DNA from: Cupriavidus cauae
Lineage (GTDB): Bacteria; Pseudomonadota; Gammaproteobacteria; Burkholderiales; Burkholderiaceae
NCBI RefSeq assembly: GCF_008632125.1
Contig: NZ_VWRN01000034.1
Span: 186,001 to 250,000, forward strand
DNA length: 64,000 nucleotides
Reading direction: 5' to 3'
Below the pieces are notes generated by a model. That model did no database searches. It was not told where the DNA came from and worked only from the letters and a program-made list of their open reading frames with translations. This document shows, one piece after another, positions 41,549-52,172 of this stretch. Each line of letters starts with the position of its first letter. Position 1 is the stretch's first letter. Made by a program: the position numbers and the translations under genes.

Positions 41549-42578
41549 CCGCTCGTCACCTTTGAACACGTTAAACCCCATGGATCACGCGCGTCGGGCC
41601 TCGGCCTTCATTGCGCGTACCTGCATCGATGCATCGCCTTCAGATACGAAGTGCTTAGGACAATTCGCTATCGCGCCAAGCGATCACTCATCCGATGGAG
41701 TGGCGAATGCATGTAGATCAGCGAATCCAGAGACGGTGGGCAAAAGCGATATGCTGAAGACGCTAAAAGCGCGTAACCTGAGTGTCCACGGCGCGCATGT
41801 ATATCATGTTGGAATCCCAGCCATCTTGCTGGTTGCATCTGCGTACGCGGCCGATCGAATAACGCGCAAGGTTTTCTTTGAGACCTTGGATCTGTTTGTC
41901 CGACATGCACAAACAGACTCGGATGACCCAGATTCGATTAAACCGCATCACCTCACGCACCTAGGCATCGCTGCGGCCAACGCTAGAAAACTTCCATTGC
42001 ATGATTCCACGCACGACATCGTGCTAGTCGCTGGCCTGTTGAACGGCGTAATCGACATGGAGGATTTTGAGCTGCTATACGGTCCCGGACCCAAGGGACG
42101 ATTTTTGCAACGCCACTTTCCCGGCGCCCTAATCCTGCCCCCGGCTCCTCCCTTGGTCGATCACTTCTACTGCGATCCCTACGACGTGCTGATAAAGGAC
42201 ACTAGCTACAGTCGTCAGGACTTGAAGGAGAAGCTCCCGCTGATCTGTGCGCGGATGGAACAAGGCCCCGACTTCTACACTTCCACAAACCACTACAAGC
42301 TCCGCCTGCTCGCCGCCGAAAGGAAGGGCGTTCCACTGAACGTCCTCGGCCCCTTCGACAACGAGGAATCGATGAGGCAAGCCTTCGCCGACATCTTCCA
42401 TGTAGTTGCGCCTGACTACGAACCCAATGGCACCTGGCGTCAGGACGTCAAAACCTTCCGCTTCGTGGAGCCGAAGAGGATCGACTGGGTACCCCAGCAG
42501 CCGAAGACGATGGAAACGGGCACCGGACGACCTAAGCCGGACCGCAGCTGCTCGCAGCTTCTATGCAACGTCGTATGA
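41529..42578 (+). CDS. Unrecognised 349-residue protein, partner of the large island gene
   Basis: No family recognised. The first 18 residues contain no acidic residue and are Ser-rich (MLHSSTSRSSPLNTLNPM), followed by a polar, probably disordered stretch to about residue 75; both are common in type III secreted proteins. The rest appears globular, with one hydrophobic run (VGIPAILLVASAYAA, about residues 96-110) and conserved-looking aromatic segments (VDHFYCDPYDVLIKDTSYSR). It overlaps the large gene by 20 bases, with CCAGGA eight bases before its ATG, so the two are translationally linked. It could be a chaperone, immunity protein or second effector. An internal ATG at 41580 is an alternative start. 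Confidence 0.7.
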   Translation: MLHSSTSRSSPLNTLNPMDHARRASAFIARTCIDASPSDTKCLGQFAIAPSDHSSDGVANACRSANPETVGKSDMLKTLKARNLSVHGAHVYHVGIPAILLVASAYAADRITRKVFFETLDLFVRHAQTDSDDPDSIKPHHLTHLGIAAANARKLPLHDSTHDIVLVAGLLNGVIDMEDFELLYGPGPKGRFLQRHFPGALILPPAPPLVDHFYCDPYDVLIKDTSYSRQDLKEKLPLICARMEQGPDFYTSTNHYKLRLLAAERKGVPLNVLGPFDNEESMRQAFADIFHVVAPDYEPNGTWRQDVKTFRFVEPKRIDWVPQQPKTMETGTGRPKPDRSCSQLLCNVV

Positions 42579-42622
42579 CGGCCCAGTCGGCATAGCCGGC
42601 ACACAACGCCTCCCGCACCAAT

Positions 42623-42657
42623 AAAAAAGCCGCGCCCAACCAAGGGCGCGGCTTTTT
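42623..42657. terminator. Bidirectional terminator between the island and dnaJ
   Basis: Stem GCCGCGCCC / GGGCGCGGC with AACCAA loop, extended by A5 and T5 to 14 pairs. It ends the island transcript and probably dnaJ from the other side. Confidence 0.9.
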
Positions 42658-42688
42658 GTCATTCCCCACACACCCGGGGAAGCGCGAC

Positions 42689-43822
42689 TCAGCTAAAAAA
42701 GCTCTTGACCTTATCCAACCAGGACTGCTCCTGCGGACTATGCCGCGAGCCGCCTTCGTGGACCGAGCGATCGAACTGGCGCAGCAGTTCCTTCTGCGCC
42801 TCGGTCAGCTTGACCGGCGTCTCGACGTTGACGTGCACGTAGAGGTCGCCGGGCGTGCCAGAGCGGACGCCCTTGATGCCCTTGCCGCGCAGGCGGAAGG
42901 TACGGCCGGTCTGGGTGCCTTCGGGGACCGGGAAGCTGGCCTTGCCATTCAGCGTCGGCACTTCGAGGTCGCCGCCCAGCGCAGCGGTGGCGTACGAGAT
43001 TGGCATCTGGCAATGCAGGTCGTCGCCGTCGCGCTCGAACACCGGGTGCGGCTTGATATGGACCTCGACATAGAGGTCGCCCGGAGGGCCGCCGTTGATG
43101 CCGGGTTCGCCATTGCCGGTCGAGCGGATCCGCATGCCTTCGTCGATGCCGGCCGGGATCTTGACCTCGAGGGTCTTCTGCGTCTTGATCTTGCCCTGGC
43201 CGTGGCATTTGACGCACGGCTTGGGGATGTACTTGCCGGTGCCGTGGCACTTCGGGCAAGTCTGCTGCATCGTGAAGAAGCCCTGCGACACGCGCACCTG
43301 TCCGATGCCCTTGCAGGTGGGGCAGGTTTCGACGTGCGAGCCGGGCTCGGCGCCGTTGCCGTGGCAGTGGTCGCAATCGTCCCAGTGCGGCACGCGGATC
43401 TGCGCCTCGTGGCCGTGCGCGGCCTGCTCGAGCGTGATCTCCATGCTGTAGCGCAGGTCGGCGCCGCGATAGACCTGCGGACCGCCGCGTTGCCGCCCGC
43501 CGGCCGCCTGGCCAAAGATGTCGCCGAAGATATCGCCGAAGGCCTCGGCGAAACCGCCGTAGCCCTGGGCACCGCCGAAGCCGCCCGCCATGTTCGGGTC
43601 AACGCCCGCGTGGCCGTACTGATCGTAGGCCGCCTTCTTCTCGGGATCGGAGAGCATCTCGTAGGCCTCCTTGGCCTCCTTGAATTTCTCCTCCGCATCC
43701 TTGCTGTCCGGATTGCGGTCCGGGTGGTACTTCATCGCGAGCTTGCGATACGCCTTCTTGATGTCGTCGTCGCTCGCGTTCTTGCCCACCCCGAGCACTT
43801 CGTAGTAGTCACGTTTTGCCAT
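42689..43822 (-). CDS. dnaJ: Chaperone protein DnaJ
   Basis: Hsp40 co-chaperone that delivers clients to DnaK and stimulates its ATPase. The 377 residues comprise a J domain with HPD at 33-35, a Gly-rich linker ([18 protein letters not shown]), four CxxCxGxG zinc modules ([32 protein letters not shown]), and the C-terminal client-binding domain. It is class A, full length, and lies 185 bp downstream of dnaK on the same strand. I see no strong terminator in that gap. Confidence 0.98.
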   Translation of the reverse strand: MAKRDYYEVLGVGKNASDDDIKKAYRKLAMKYHPDRNPDSKDAEEKFKEAKEAYEMLSDPEKKAAYDQYGHAGVDPNMAGGFGGAQGYGGFAEAFGDIFGDIFGQAAGGRQRGGPQVYRGADLRYSMEITLEQAAHGHEAQIRVPHWDDCDHCHGNGAEPGSHVETCPTCKGIGQVRVSQGFFTMQQTCPKCHGTGKYIPKPCVKCHGQGKIKTQKTLEVKIPAGIDEGMRIRSTGNGEPGINGGPPGDLYVEVHIKPHPVFERDGDDLHCQMPISYATAALGGDLEVPTLNGKASFPVPEGTQTGRTFRLRGKGIKGVRSGTPGDLYVHVNVETPVKLTEAQKELLRQFDRSVHEGGSRHSPQEQSWLDKVKSFFS

Positions 43823-44007
43823 GGTGGCTCAAACCCTGATTGGCCGACCGGTGCGCACATGCGCGCCGGTCGACGAATAGCAAAAAGCCGAGCGGGGAAA
43901 TCCGACGGCGCCGGCCCGCAGGTCCGCGCTTGGTCCGATATCCGCCGCCCGGCGTCGGGACAGGCATGGCGCCGGCGCAAGGCCCGCGCCATCCCATGTC
44001 CGTCGCA

Positions 44008-45963
<1,956 letters not shown>

Positions 45964-46021
45964 TTATTCTCTCCTCTTGAGCCATCGCTATCCGCGCGGC
46001 CTCAACTCAACCTGAGGCCGA

Positions 46022-46048
46022 AGTGTGGCCGGCCGGCACCTTTTCAAG
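46022..46048 (-). promoter_or_regulatory. Putative sigma-32 heat-shock promoter of dnaK
   Basis: On the minus strand, a perfect CTTGAAA -35 (46048-46042) is followed about 13 bases later by GGCCACAC, a weak match to the CCCATNT -10. Location before dnaK supports it. Confidence 0.55.
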
Positions 46049-46148
46049 GGCGGAACCGGCAAATCCGAGTAATTTTGTTGGTTTTTAGGGCGCCGGGCGC
46101 CGGCGCCGCCGGGGGCGAGAATCGGCCCGAACCGTCACTTATGTCAAA

Positions 46149-46700
46149 TCAATTCTTGCGGCCGCGTTGCCATTGCACGTCGGTCTGCCCACCGGCCCGG
46201 TTGGCGACGCGCGCCAGCACGAACAGCAGGTCCGACAGTCGGTTCAGGTACTGGCGGGGCGCCTCATTGACCGCTTCGACCGCGCCGAGGGCGACCAGCG
46301 CCCGTTCGGCCCGCCGGCAGACGGTGCGGCAGACATGGGCCAGCGCCGCCGCGCGGGTGCCGCCCGGCAGAATGAACTCGGCCAGCCGGGGCAGATCGGC
46401 GTTGTAGTGCGCCAGCCAGTCGTCGAGTTGGGCGACCTGCTCGGGCTTGACCAGGGTGTATCCAGGGATCGACAGCTCCCCGCCCAGATCGAACAGGTCG
46501 TGCTGGATGTGCAGCAGCGCCGCGCGGATGTCGTCGGGCAGCGCCTCGGTCAGCAGCACGCCGAGCTGTGCGTTCAGTTCGTCCACCTCGCCGATGGCGG
46601 CGATGCGCAGGCTGTCCTTGCCGGTACGGCTGCCGTCCCCCAGTCCGGTGGTGCCCGCATCGCCGGTGCGGGTGGCGATCCGGCTCAATCGATTGCCCAT
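46149..46700 (-). CDS. Cob(I)alamin adenosyltransferase, PduO type
   Basis: Transfers adenosyl from ATP to cob(I)alamin to make coenzyme B12. The 183 residues match the PduO/MMAB family: RIATRTGDAGTTGLGDG at the N-terminus (ATP-binding), GEVDELNAQLGVLL and YLNRLSDLLFVLAR. I set the start at MGNRLSRIATRTGD, preceded by GAGGA. The frame extends 24 codons upstream without family sequence. It lies upstream of dnaK and divergent from the FAD oxidase gene. Confidence 0.93.
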   Translation of the reverse strand: MGNRLSRIATRTGDAGTTGLGDGSRTGKDSLRIAAIGEVDELNAQLGVLLTEALPDDIRAALLHIQHDLFDLGGELSIPGYTLVKPEQVAQLDDWLAHYNADLPRLAEFILPGGTRAAALAHVCRTVCRRAERALVALGAVEAVNEAPRQYLNRLSDLLFVLARVANRAGGQTDVQWQRGRKN

Positions 46701-46909
46701 GGAAGTCCTCCGTCTCGATGTCGCATTATGGCGCGCCATGCACGCGGCGTAGAATAACGGGGTCCGCAACACCGGGCCGCCCCGTGCGGCCGCATCCTGA
46801 CACGGGCGGCGGCTCGCCCGGTCGCAATGAACGACGACCGTCCATGCCGACCGCAGCCAGACAAGGCCAAGCCGCCTGCCTGGCCCGCCCAGCCCCGCCG
46901 GAGACCAGC

Positions 46910-48328
46910 ATGAACCATCCCACGCCCCACGCCGACCTGATTCGCCGTCCGCTGCCGCCGGAGGTGGCCGACGCCCTGCAGGCGCGCTTCGGCGAGCGCT
47001 TCACTACCTCGGCGGGCGTGCGCGAGCACCACGGCCGCGACGAATCGCCGTTCCCGCCGGCCCCGCCCGATGGGGTGGTGTTCGCCCACAGCACCGAGGA
47101 AGTCGCCGAGGTCGCCCGGCTGTGCAACGCCCACGGCGTGCCGCTGATTCCCTACGGCGCCGGCTCGTCGCTGGAAGGCCATCTCCTGGCCGTGGCCGGC
47201 GGCATCAGCCTGGACCTGTCGCAGATGAACCAGGTGCTGGCGGTCCAGCCGGAGGACCTGACCGTCACGGTGCAGCCCGGCGTCACCCGCAAGCAGCTGA
47301 ACCAGGAAATCAAGGACACCGGCCTGTTCTTCCCGATCGACCCGGGCGCCGACGCCTCGCTGGGCGGCATGTGCGCGACGCGGGCGTCGGGCACCAACGC
47401 CGTGCGCTACGGCACCATGCGCGAGAACGTGCTCGCGCTGACCGTGGTGACCGCCGACGGCCGCGTGATCAAGACCGGCACCCACGCCCGCAAGTCCTCC
47501 GCCGGCTATGACCTGACCCGGCTGTTCGTCGGCAGCGAAGGCACGCTGGGCATCATCACCGAGATCACGGTGCGGCTGTATCCGCAGCCCGAGGCGATCT
47601 CGGCCGCGGTCTGCGCCTTCCCCGACATGGGCAGTGCGGTACGGGCCGTGATCGACACCATCCAGCTCGGCGTGCCGGTCGCGCGCGTCGAGTTCGTCGA
47701 CGCGCTGGCGATCCGCGCGATCAACCGCCACGACCGCCTGACGCTGCCCGAAAGCCCGCATCTGTTCTTCGAATTCCACGGCACCGAGGCCGGCGTGCGC
47801 GAGCAGGCCGAGACCGTGCAGCAGATCACCGCCGAGCATGGCGGCCAGGGCTTCGAATGGGCGACGCGGCCGGAAGACCGCAGCCGGCTGTGGAACGCCC
47901 GCCATACCGCCTACTTCGCGATGCTGCAGCTCAAGCCGGGGTGCCGCGCGGTGACCACCGACGTCTGCGTGCCGATCTCGCGGCTGGCCGACTGCGTGGT
48001 CGAGACCGAGCGCGACCTGATCGCCTCGAGCCTACCCTGCCCGATCGTCGGCCACGTCGGCGACGGCAATTTCCACGTGGCGATCCTGACCGACCCCGAC
48101 AAGCCCGAGGAACTGGAACAGGCGGAAGCGCTGAACGCGGCGATCGTCGCGCGCGCGCTGGCGATGGGCGGCACCTGCACCGGCGAGCACGGCGTCGGCC
48201 TGCACAAGATGGACTTCCTGGTCAGCGAGCATGGCGAAGACGCGCTGGACGTGATGCGCGCGATCAAGCGGGCGCTGGACCCGAACGGCATCCTGAATCC
48301 GGGCAAGATCTTCCGTCCGAGCCGCTGA
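46910..48328 (+). CDS. FAD-linked oxidase, D-lactate dehydrogenase (cytochrome) type
   Basis: A 472-residue FAD protein: the PCMH-type FAD-binding domain (IPYGAGSSLEGHLLAVAGGI, GGMCATRASGTNAVRYGTM, LFVGSEGTLGIITE) is followed by a C-terminal cap with GHVGDGNFHVAIL and CTGEHGVGLHKM. It most resembles mitochondrial-type D-lactate dehydrogenase, which passes electrons to the respiratory chain. A LysR gene and the glycolate-oxidase genes follow on the same strand, making a 2-hydroxyacid oxidation block. Confidence 0.9.
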   Translation: MNHPTPHADLIRRPLPPEVADALQARFGERFTTSAGVREHHGRDESPFPPAPPDGVVFAHSTEEVAEVARLCNAHGVPLIPYGAGSSLEGHLLAVAGGISLDLSQMNQVLAVQPEDLTVTVQPGVTRKQLNQEIKDTGLFFPIDPGADASLGGMCATRASGTNAVRYGTMRENVLALTVVTADGRVIKTGTHARKSSAGYDLTRLFVGSEGTLGIITEITVRLYPQPEAISAAVCAFPDMGSAVRAVIDTIQLGVPVARVEFVDALAIRAINRHDRLTLPESPHLFFEFHGTEAGVREQAETVQQITAEHGGQGFEWATRPEDRSRLWNARHTAYFAMLQLKPGCRAVTTDVCVPISRLADCVVETERDLIASSLPCPIVGHVGDGNFHVAILTDPDKPEELEQAEALNAAIVARALAMGGTCTGEHGVGLHKMDFLVSEHGEDALDVMRAIKRALDPNGILNPGKIFRPSR

Positions 48329-48383
48329 ACCGCTAAATCACTGAACCGCTGAGCCGCCCCCTCAAGCCCACCCGAAACCGACC

Positions 48384-49274
48384 ATGGCCGCGCTGTTCAA
48401 CCGCATCCCGCCGCTCCACCTGCTGATCGCCTTCGAGGCGGCGTCGCGGCTGGGCAGCTTCGCCCGCGCGGCCGAGGAGCTGTCGGTCACGCCCAGCGCG
48501 GTGTCGCACCGGATCAAGAATCTCGAGGAGCTGTGGGGCGAGGACCTGTTCGTGCGCGCCAACACCGCGCTGCGGCTGACCGCGGCGGGCACGCGCTATC
48601 TGCGCAATGTGCAGGACGCCCTCAAGTCGCTGAACGAGCTCGCCCGGCCCGAGTACAACAAGATGCGCACGCGGCTGCGGGTCGCCACGCCGCCGACCTT
48701 CGGCCGCCAGCATCTGGTGCCGCGGCTGCCCGAGTTCGGGGCGCTCTATCCGCATATCGACCTGGAACTGCAGCTGGCGATCCCCTTCCTCGACGTGAAA
48801 GCCGAGGACACCGACGTCGAGATCCGCTATGGCACCGGCCGCTACCCGGACCTGAAGACCACGCGGCTGCTGGTGGAGCCGGTGTTTCCGGCCTGCGGGC
48901 GCGAGTACTATGAACGGATCGACGGACGCGCGATCACGCGGCCCGAGCACCTGGCCAATCTGGTGCTGCTGCGCAGTCCGCTGGAGCCGTGGAAGCCGTG
49001 GTTCGAGACTGCCGGGCTGGACTGGCCCGAGCCGCAGAGCGGCCCGCAGTTCAACGACATCGGCTTCATGCTGGAGGCGGTCGCCTCGAACCAGGGTGTC
49101 GCCCTGGTGCGCCAGCGCATGGCGCGGCACTGGCTGTCGCTGGGCCAGATGGTGCGGCTGCTCGATATCGAATCGGAGTCGCCGCATGGCTACTACATCG
49201 TCGAGCGCGAACAGGCGCCGCTCAAGCCCGAGGCCCGCTACTTCGTCGACTGGCTGCTCAGCCTGGAGTGGTAG
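48384..49274 (+). CDS. LysR-family transcriptional regulator (GcvA-like)
   Basis: A 296-residue regulator with an N-terminal winged helix (RLGSFARAAEELSVTPSAVS) and a periplasmic-binding-like effector domain (RVATPPTFGRQHLVPRLPEF). The GcvA-like opening (NRIPPLHLLIAFEAASRLGS) is clear. It lies between the D-lactate-type oxidase and glcD on the same strand, so it may control one or both. The effector is unknown. Confidence 0.93.
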   Translation: MAALFNRIPPLHLLIAFEAASRLGSFARAAEELSVTPSAVSHRIKNLEELWGEDLFVRANTALRLTAAGTRYLRNVQDALKSLNELARPEYNKMRTRLRVATPPTFGRQHLVPRLPEFGALYPHIDLELQLAIPFLDVKAEDTDVEIRYGTGRYPDLKTTRLLVEPVFPACGREYYERIDGRAITRPEHLANLVLLRSPLEPWKPWFETAGLDWPEPQSGPQFNDIGFMLEAVASNQGVALVRQRMARHWLSLGQMVRLLDIESESPHGYYIVEREQAPLKPEARYFVDWLLSLEW

Positions 49275-49465
49275 GGGCATGCCCCTCGCCGGGCGCCCGG
49301 CTGCTGCCGGCCCGGCCGCCCGGTCCCGGCATGGCCTCGGCGCCGCGCCAACCAGCCGCGCCGCACGCGTGGCAGGCCCGCCAAGCCGCCACGGCATGAG
49401 CGATTTTGATCGGCGCGGCGCGCCGAATTCACGTGCGGCGGCGGCTGCGCGGCCATCGCCTGCGC

Positions 49466-49471
49466 TATAGT
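49466..49471 (+). promoter_or_regulatory. TATAGT -10 element upstream of glcD
   Basis: Five of six matches to TATAAT, 57 bp before the glcD start; no good -35 is visible. Confidence 0.35.
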
Positions 49472-49528
49472 CTGCCGTCCCCCGCCTCGCCTGCGCCGCC
49501 AGGGCCGCGAGGCCATACAGGAGTCGCC

Positions 49529-51052
49529 ATGAACGCCCCGCAAGACGCTGCCATCCCCGCGGCCTCCTCCGCCGCGCTGGCCGCCGCGCTCTCGCCCGAG
49601 CAGACCGCCGAGCTGCTGCGCGAACTCGCGCGCATCCTCCCCGAGCCCGCGCTGCTGACGCGCCCCGAAGACACCGTGCCCTATGAATGCGACGGCCTGG
49701 CGGCCTATCGCCAGGTGCCGCTCGCGGTGGTGCTGCCCGATACCGAGGAACAGGTGATCGCGATCCTGCGGCTGTGCCACCGGCTGCGGGTGCCCGTGGT
49801 GCCGCGCGGCGCCGGCACCAGCCTGTCCGGCGGCGCGATGCCGATCGCCAGCGGCGTGGTGCTGTCGCTCGCCAAGTTCAAGCGCATCGTGTCGATCGAT
49901 CCGCTGTCGCGCACCGCCATCGTCCAGCCCGGCGTGCGCAATCTGGCGATCTCCGAAGCCGCCGCACCGTACGGCCTGTACTACGCGCCCGATCCGTCCT
50001 CGCAGATCGCCTGCACCATCGGCGGCAACGTCGCCGAGAATTCCGGCGGCGTGCATTGCCTGAAATACGGCCTGACCGTTCACAACGTGCTGCGCGTGCG
50101 CGCGATCACGATGGAAGGCGAGGTGGTCGAGTTCGGCAGCGCCGCGCCCGACGCCCCGGGCCTGGACCTGCTCGCGGTGCTGATCGGCTCGGAGGGCATG
50201 CTGGCGGTCACCACCGAGGTCACCGTCAAGCTGGTGCCGCGGCCGCAGCTGGCGCAGGTCATCATGGCCAGCTTCGACGACGTCGAGAAAGGCGGCAATG
50301 CGGTCGCCGACGTGATCGCCGCCGGCATCATCCCGGCCGGGCTGGAGATGATGGACAAGCCGGCCACCGCCGCGGTCGAGGAATTCGTCCATGCGGGCTA
50401 TGACCTCGATGCCGCCGCGATCCTGCTGTGCGAGTCCGATGGCACGCCCGAGGAAGTGGCCGAGGAAATCGAGCGCATGAGCGAGGTGCTGCGCGCATCC
50501 GGCGCGACCCGCATCGCGGTGTCGCAAAGCGAGCCCGAGCGGCTGCGCTTCTGGAGCGGCCGCAAGAACGCCTTCCCCGCCGCGGGCCGGATCTCGCCCG
50601 ACTACTACTGCATGGACGGCACCATCCCGCGCAAGCACATCGGCACGTTGCTCAAGCGCATCGAGCAGATGGAGCACAAGTACGGCCTGCGCTGCATCAA
50701 CGTCTTCCATGCCGGCGACGGCAACATGCATCCGCTGATCCTGTTCGATGGCGCGGACCATGACGAGTGGCAGCGCGCCGAGCTGTTCGGCGCCGACATC
50801 CTGGAGACCTGCGTCGAGCTCGGCGGCACCGTCACCGGCGAGCACGGCGTCGGCGTCGAGAAGCTCAATTCGATGTGCGTGCAGTTCGCGCCCGAGGAGC
50901 GCGAGGCCTTCCTGCGCGTGAAGGCGGCCTTCGATCCGGCGCGGCTGCTCAATCCGGACAAGGCCATTCCGACGCTGGCGCGTTGCGCCGAATACGGCAA
51001 GATGCACGTGCGCCGCGGCCTGCTGCCGCATCCGGACCTGCCGCGCTTCTGA
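49529..51052 (+). CDS. glcD: Glycolate oxidase subunit GlcD
   Basis: FAD subunit of the membrane-associated glycolate dehydrogenase, which oxidises glycolate to glyoxylate. The 507 residues contain VVPRGAGTSLSGGAMPIASG, ACTIGGNVAENSGGVHCLKYG, VLIGSEGMLAVTTE and CINVFHAGDGNMHPLILFD. CAGGAG precedes the start. GlcE and GlcF follow, but a channel gene intervenes. Confidence 0.95.
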   Translation: MNAPQDAAIPAASSAALAAALSPEQTAELLRELARILPEPALLTRPEDTVPYECDGLAAYRQVPLAVVLPDTEEQVIAILRLCHRLRVPVVPRGAGTSLSGGAMPIASGVVLSLAKFKRIVSIDPLSRTAIVQPGVRNLAISEAAAPYGLYYAPDPSSQIACTIGGNVAENSGGVHCLKYGLTVHNVLRVRAITMEGEVVEFGSAAPDAPGLDLLAVLIGSEGMLAVTTEVTVKLVPRPQLAQVIMASFDDVEKGGNAVADVIAAGIIPAGLEMMDKPATAAVEEFVHAGYDLDAAAILLCESDGTPEEVAEEIERMSEVLRASGATRIAVSQSEPERLRFWSGRKNAFPAAGRISPDYYCMDGTIPRKHIGTLLKRIEQMEHKYGLRCINVFHAGDGNMHPLILFDGADHDEWQRAELFGADILETCVELGGTVTGEHGVGVEKLNSMCVQFAPEEREAFLRVKAAFDPARLLNPDKAIPTLARCAEYGKMHVRRGLLPHPDLPRF

Positions 51053-51069
51053 GCGAGACCCGCACGCCG

Positions 51070-52035
51070 ATGGCCGACTACCGTCAAGCCCCTCGCCAAG
51101 CACCGCGCCAGGCCACTCGCCAGGCGCCGGGCCAGCCCCGGCGCGACGATCCGCGCCGGCGCCAGGAAGCGTTCGTCCGCCAGTACCTGGGCAAGCCGGA
51201 GACCGGCTGGCGCCAGCGGTGGTACACGATCATCTTCGAGGCGGATACCCGCGAGGGCCGGCAGTTCGATGTCGCGCTGCTGCTGGCGATCGTGGCCAGC
51301 GTGATGGTGGTGATGCTCGACAGCGTGCCGGCGATCCATGCGCGGTTCGGCATAGCCTTCACGGTGCTCGAGTGGATGTTCACGCTGCTGTTCACCGCCG
51401 AGTACGTGATGCGCATCCTGGTGGTGCGGCGGCGCCTGCGCTATGTGTTCAGCTTCTTCGGCATCATCGACTTCGTCTCGATCATGCCGACCTGGCTGGC
51501 CTTCTTCATGCCGGAGCTGGCCTTCCTGATCGACGTGCGGCTGCTGCGGCTGCTGCGCGTGTTCCGGATCCTGAAGCTGACGGTCTACTTCGAGGAGGCG
51601 CAGATCCTGTATCGCGCGCTGGCCAACAGCCGCCGCAAGATCGCCGTGTTTCTCGGCACGGTGTTCATCATCACCGTGATCCTCGGCACCGTGATGTACG
51701 TGGTCGAGGGGCCCGAGAACGGCTTCGTCAGCATCCCGCGCAGCATGTACTGGGCGGTCGTGACGCTGACCACCACCGGCTACGGCGACATGGTGCCGAA
51801 GACCGCCGTGGGGCAGTTCATCACCTCGCTGACCATCCTGCTCGGCTACGGCATCATCGCCTTCCCGACCGGCATCGTCGGCGCGGAACTGGCCGCCAGC
51901 ATCATCCGGCGCCCGCTGACGACGCGCACCTGCGTGCATTGCCTGACCGAGGGGCACGACCCCGACGCCTCCTATTGCAAGCACTGCGGCAAGAAGCTGC
52001 CGCCCTATCAGGTCGAGGTCGGCGACCAGACCTGA
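51070..52035 (+). CDS. Voltage-gated potassium channel-type protein with C-terminal zinc ribbon
   Basis: A 321-residue six-transmembrane channel. S4 is RLLRLLRVFRILKL with regularly spaced Arg, and the selectivity filter lies in TLTTTGYGDMVPKTA, consistent with K+ selectivity. After S6 the tail carries a zinc-ribbon pattern CVHC ... CKHCGKK. The N-terminus has a QAPR tetrapeptide repeat encoded by 12-bp DNA repeats. It starts 17 bp after glcD and precedes glcE on the same strand. Its tie to glycolate oxidation is not explained by any pathway I know. Confidence 0.9.
   Translation: MADYRQAPRQAPRQATRQAPGQPRRDDPRRRQEAFVRQYLGKPETGWRQRWYTIIFEADTREGRQFDVALLLAIVASVMVVMLDSVPAIHARFGIAFTVLEWMFTLLFTAEYVMRILVVRRRLRYVFSFFGIIDFVSIMPTWLAFFMPELAFLIDVRLLRLLRVFRILKLTVYFEEAQILYRALANSRRKIAVFLGTVFIITVILGTVMYVVEGPENGFVSIPRSMYWAVVTLTTTGYGDMVPKTAVGQFITSLTILLGYGIIAFPTGIVGAELAASIIRRPLTTRTCVHCLTEGHDPDASYCKHCGKKLPPYQVEVGDQT
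51085..51132 (+). repeat. In-frame 12-bp repeat encoding Gln-Ala-Pro-Arg
   Basis: Four contiguous 12-bp units: CAAGCCCCTCGC, CAAGCACCGCGC, CAGGCCACTCGC and CAGGCGCCGGGC. They lie at the 5' end of the channel gene and give QAPRQAPRQATRQAPG. Confidence 0.85.
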
Positions 52036-52172
52036 CGTCCCGCGGCGACGAACGACGGAACGCCAGGACAACAGAACGACAGAACAGAAGCGCCCGCCGG
52101 GCGCGGCCATGTGCCGCCCCCAAGCGCCTGAACCGAAGACAACCAGAACCCTAGCCATCCCCTGCCCACGCC

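Noticed and set aside
37478-42578. Prophage or insertion-sequence origin of the island
   Set aside because: No integrase, transposase, phage structural gene, tRNA or terminal inverted repeat was found at either edge.
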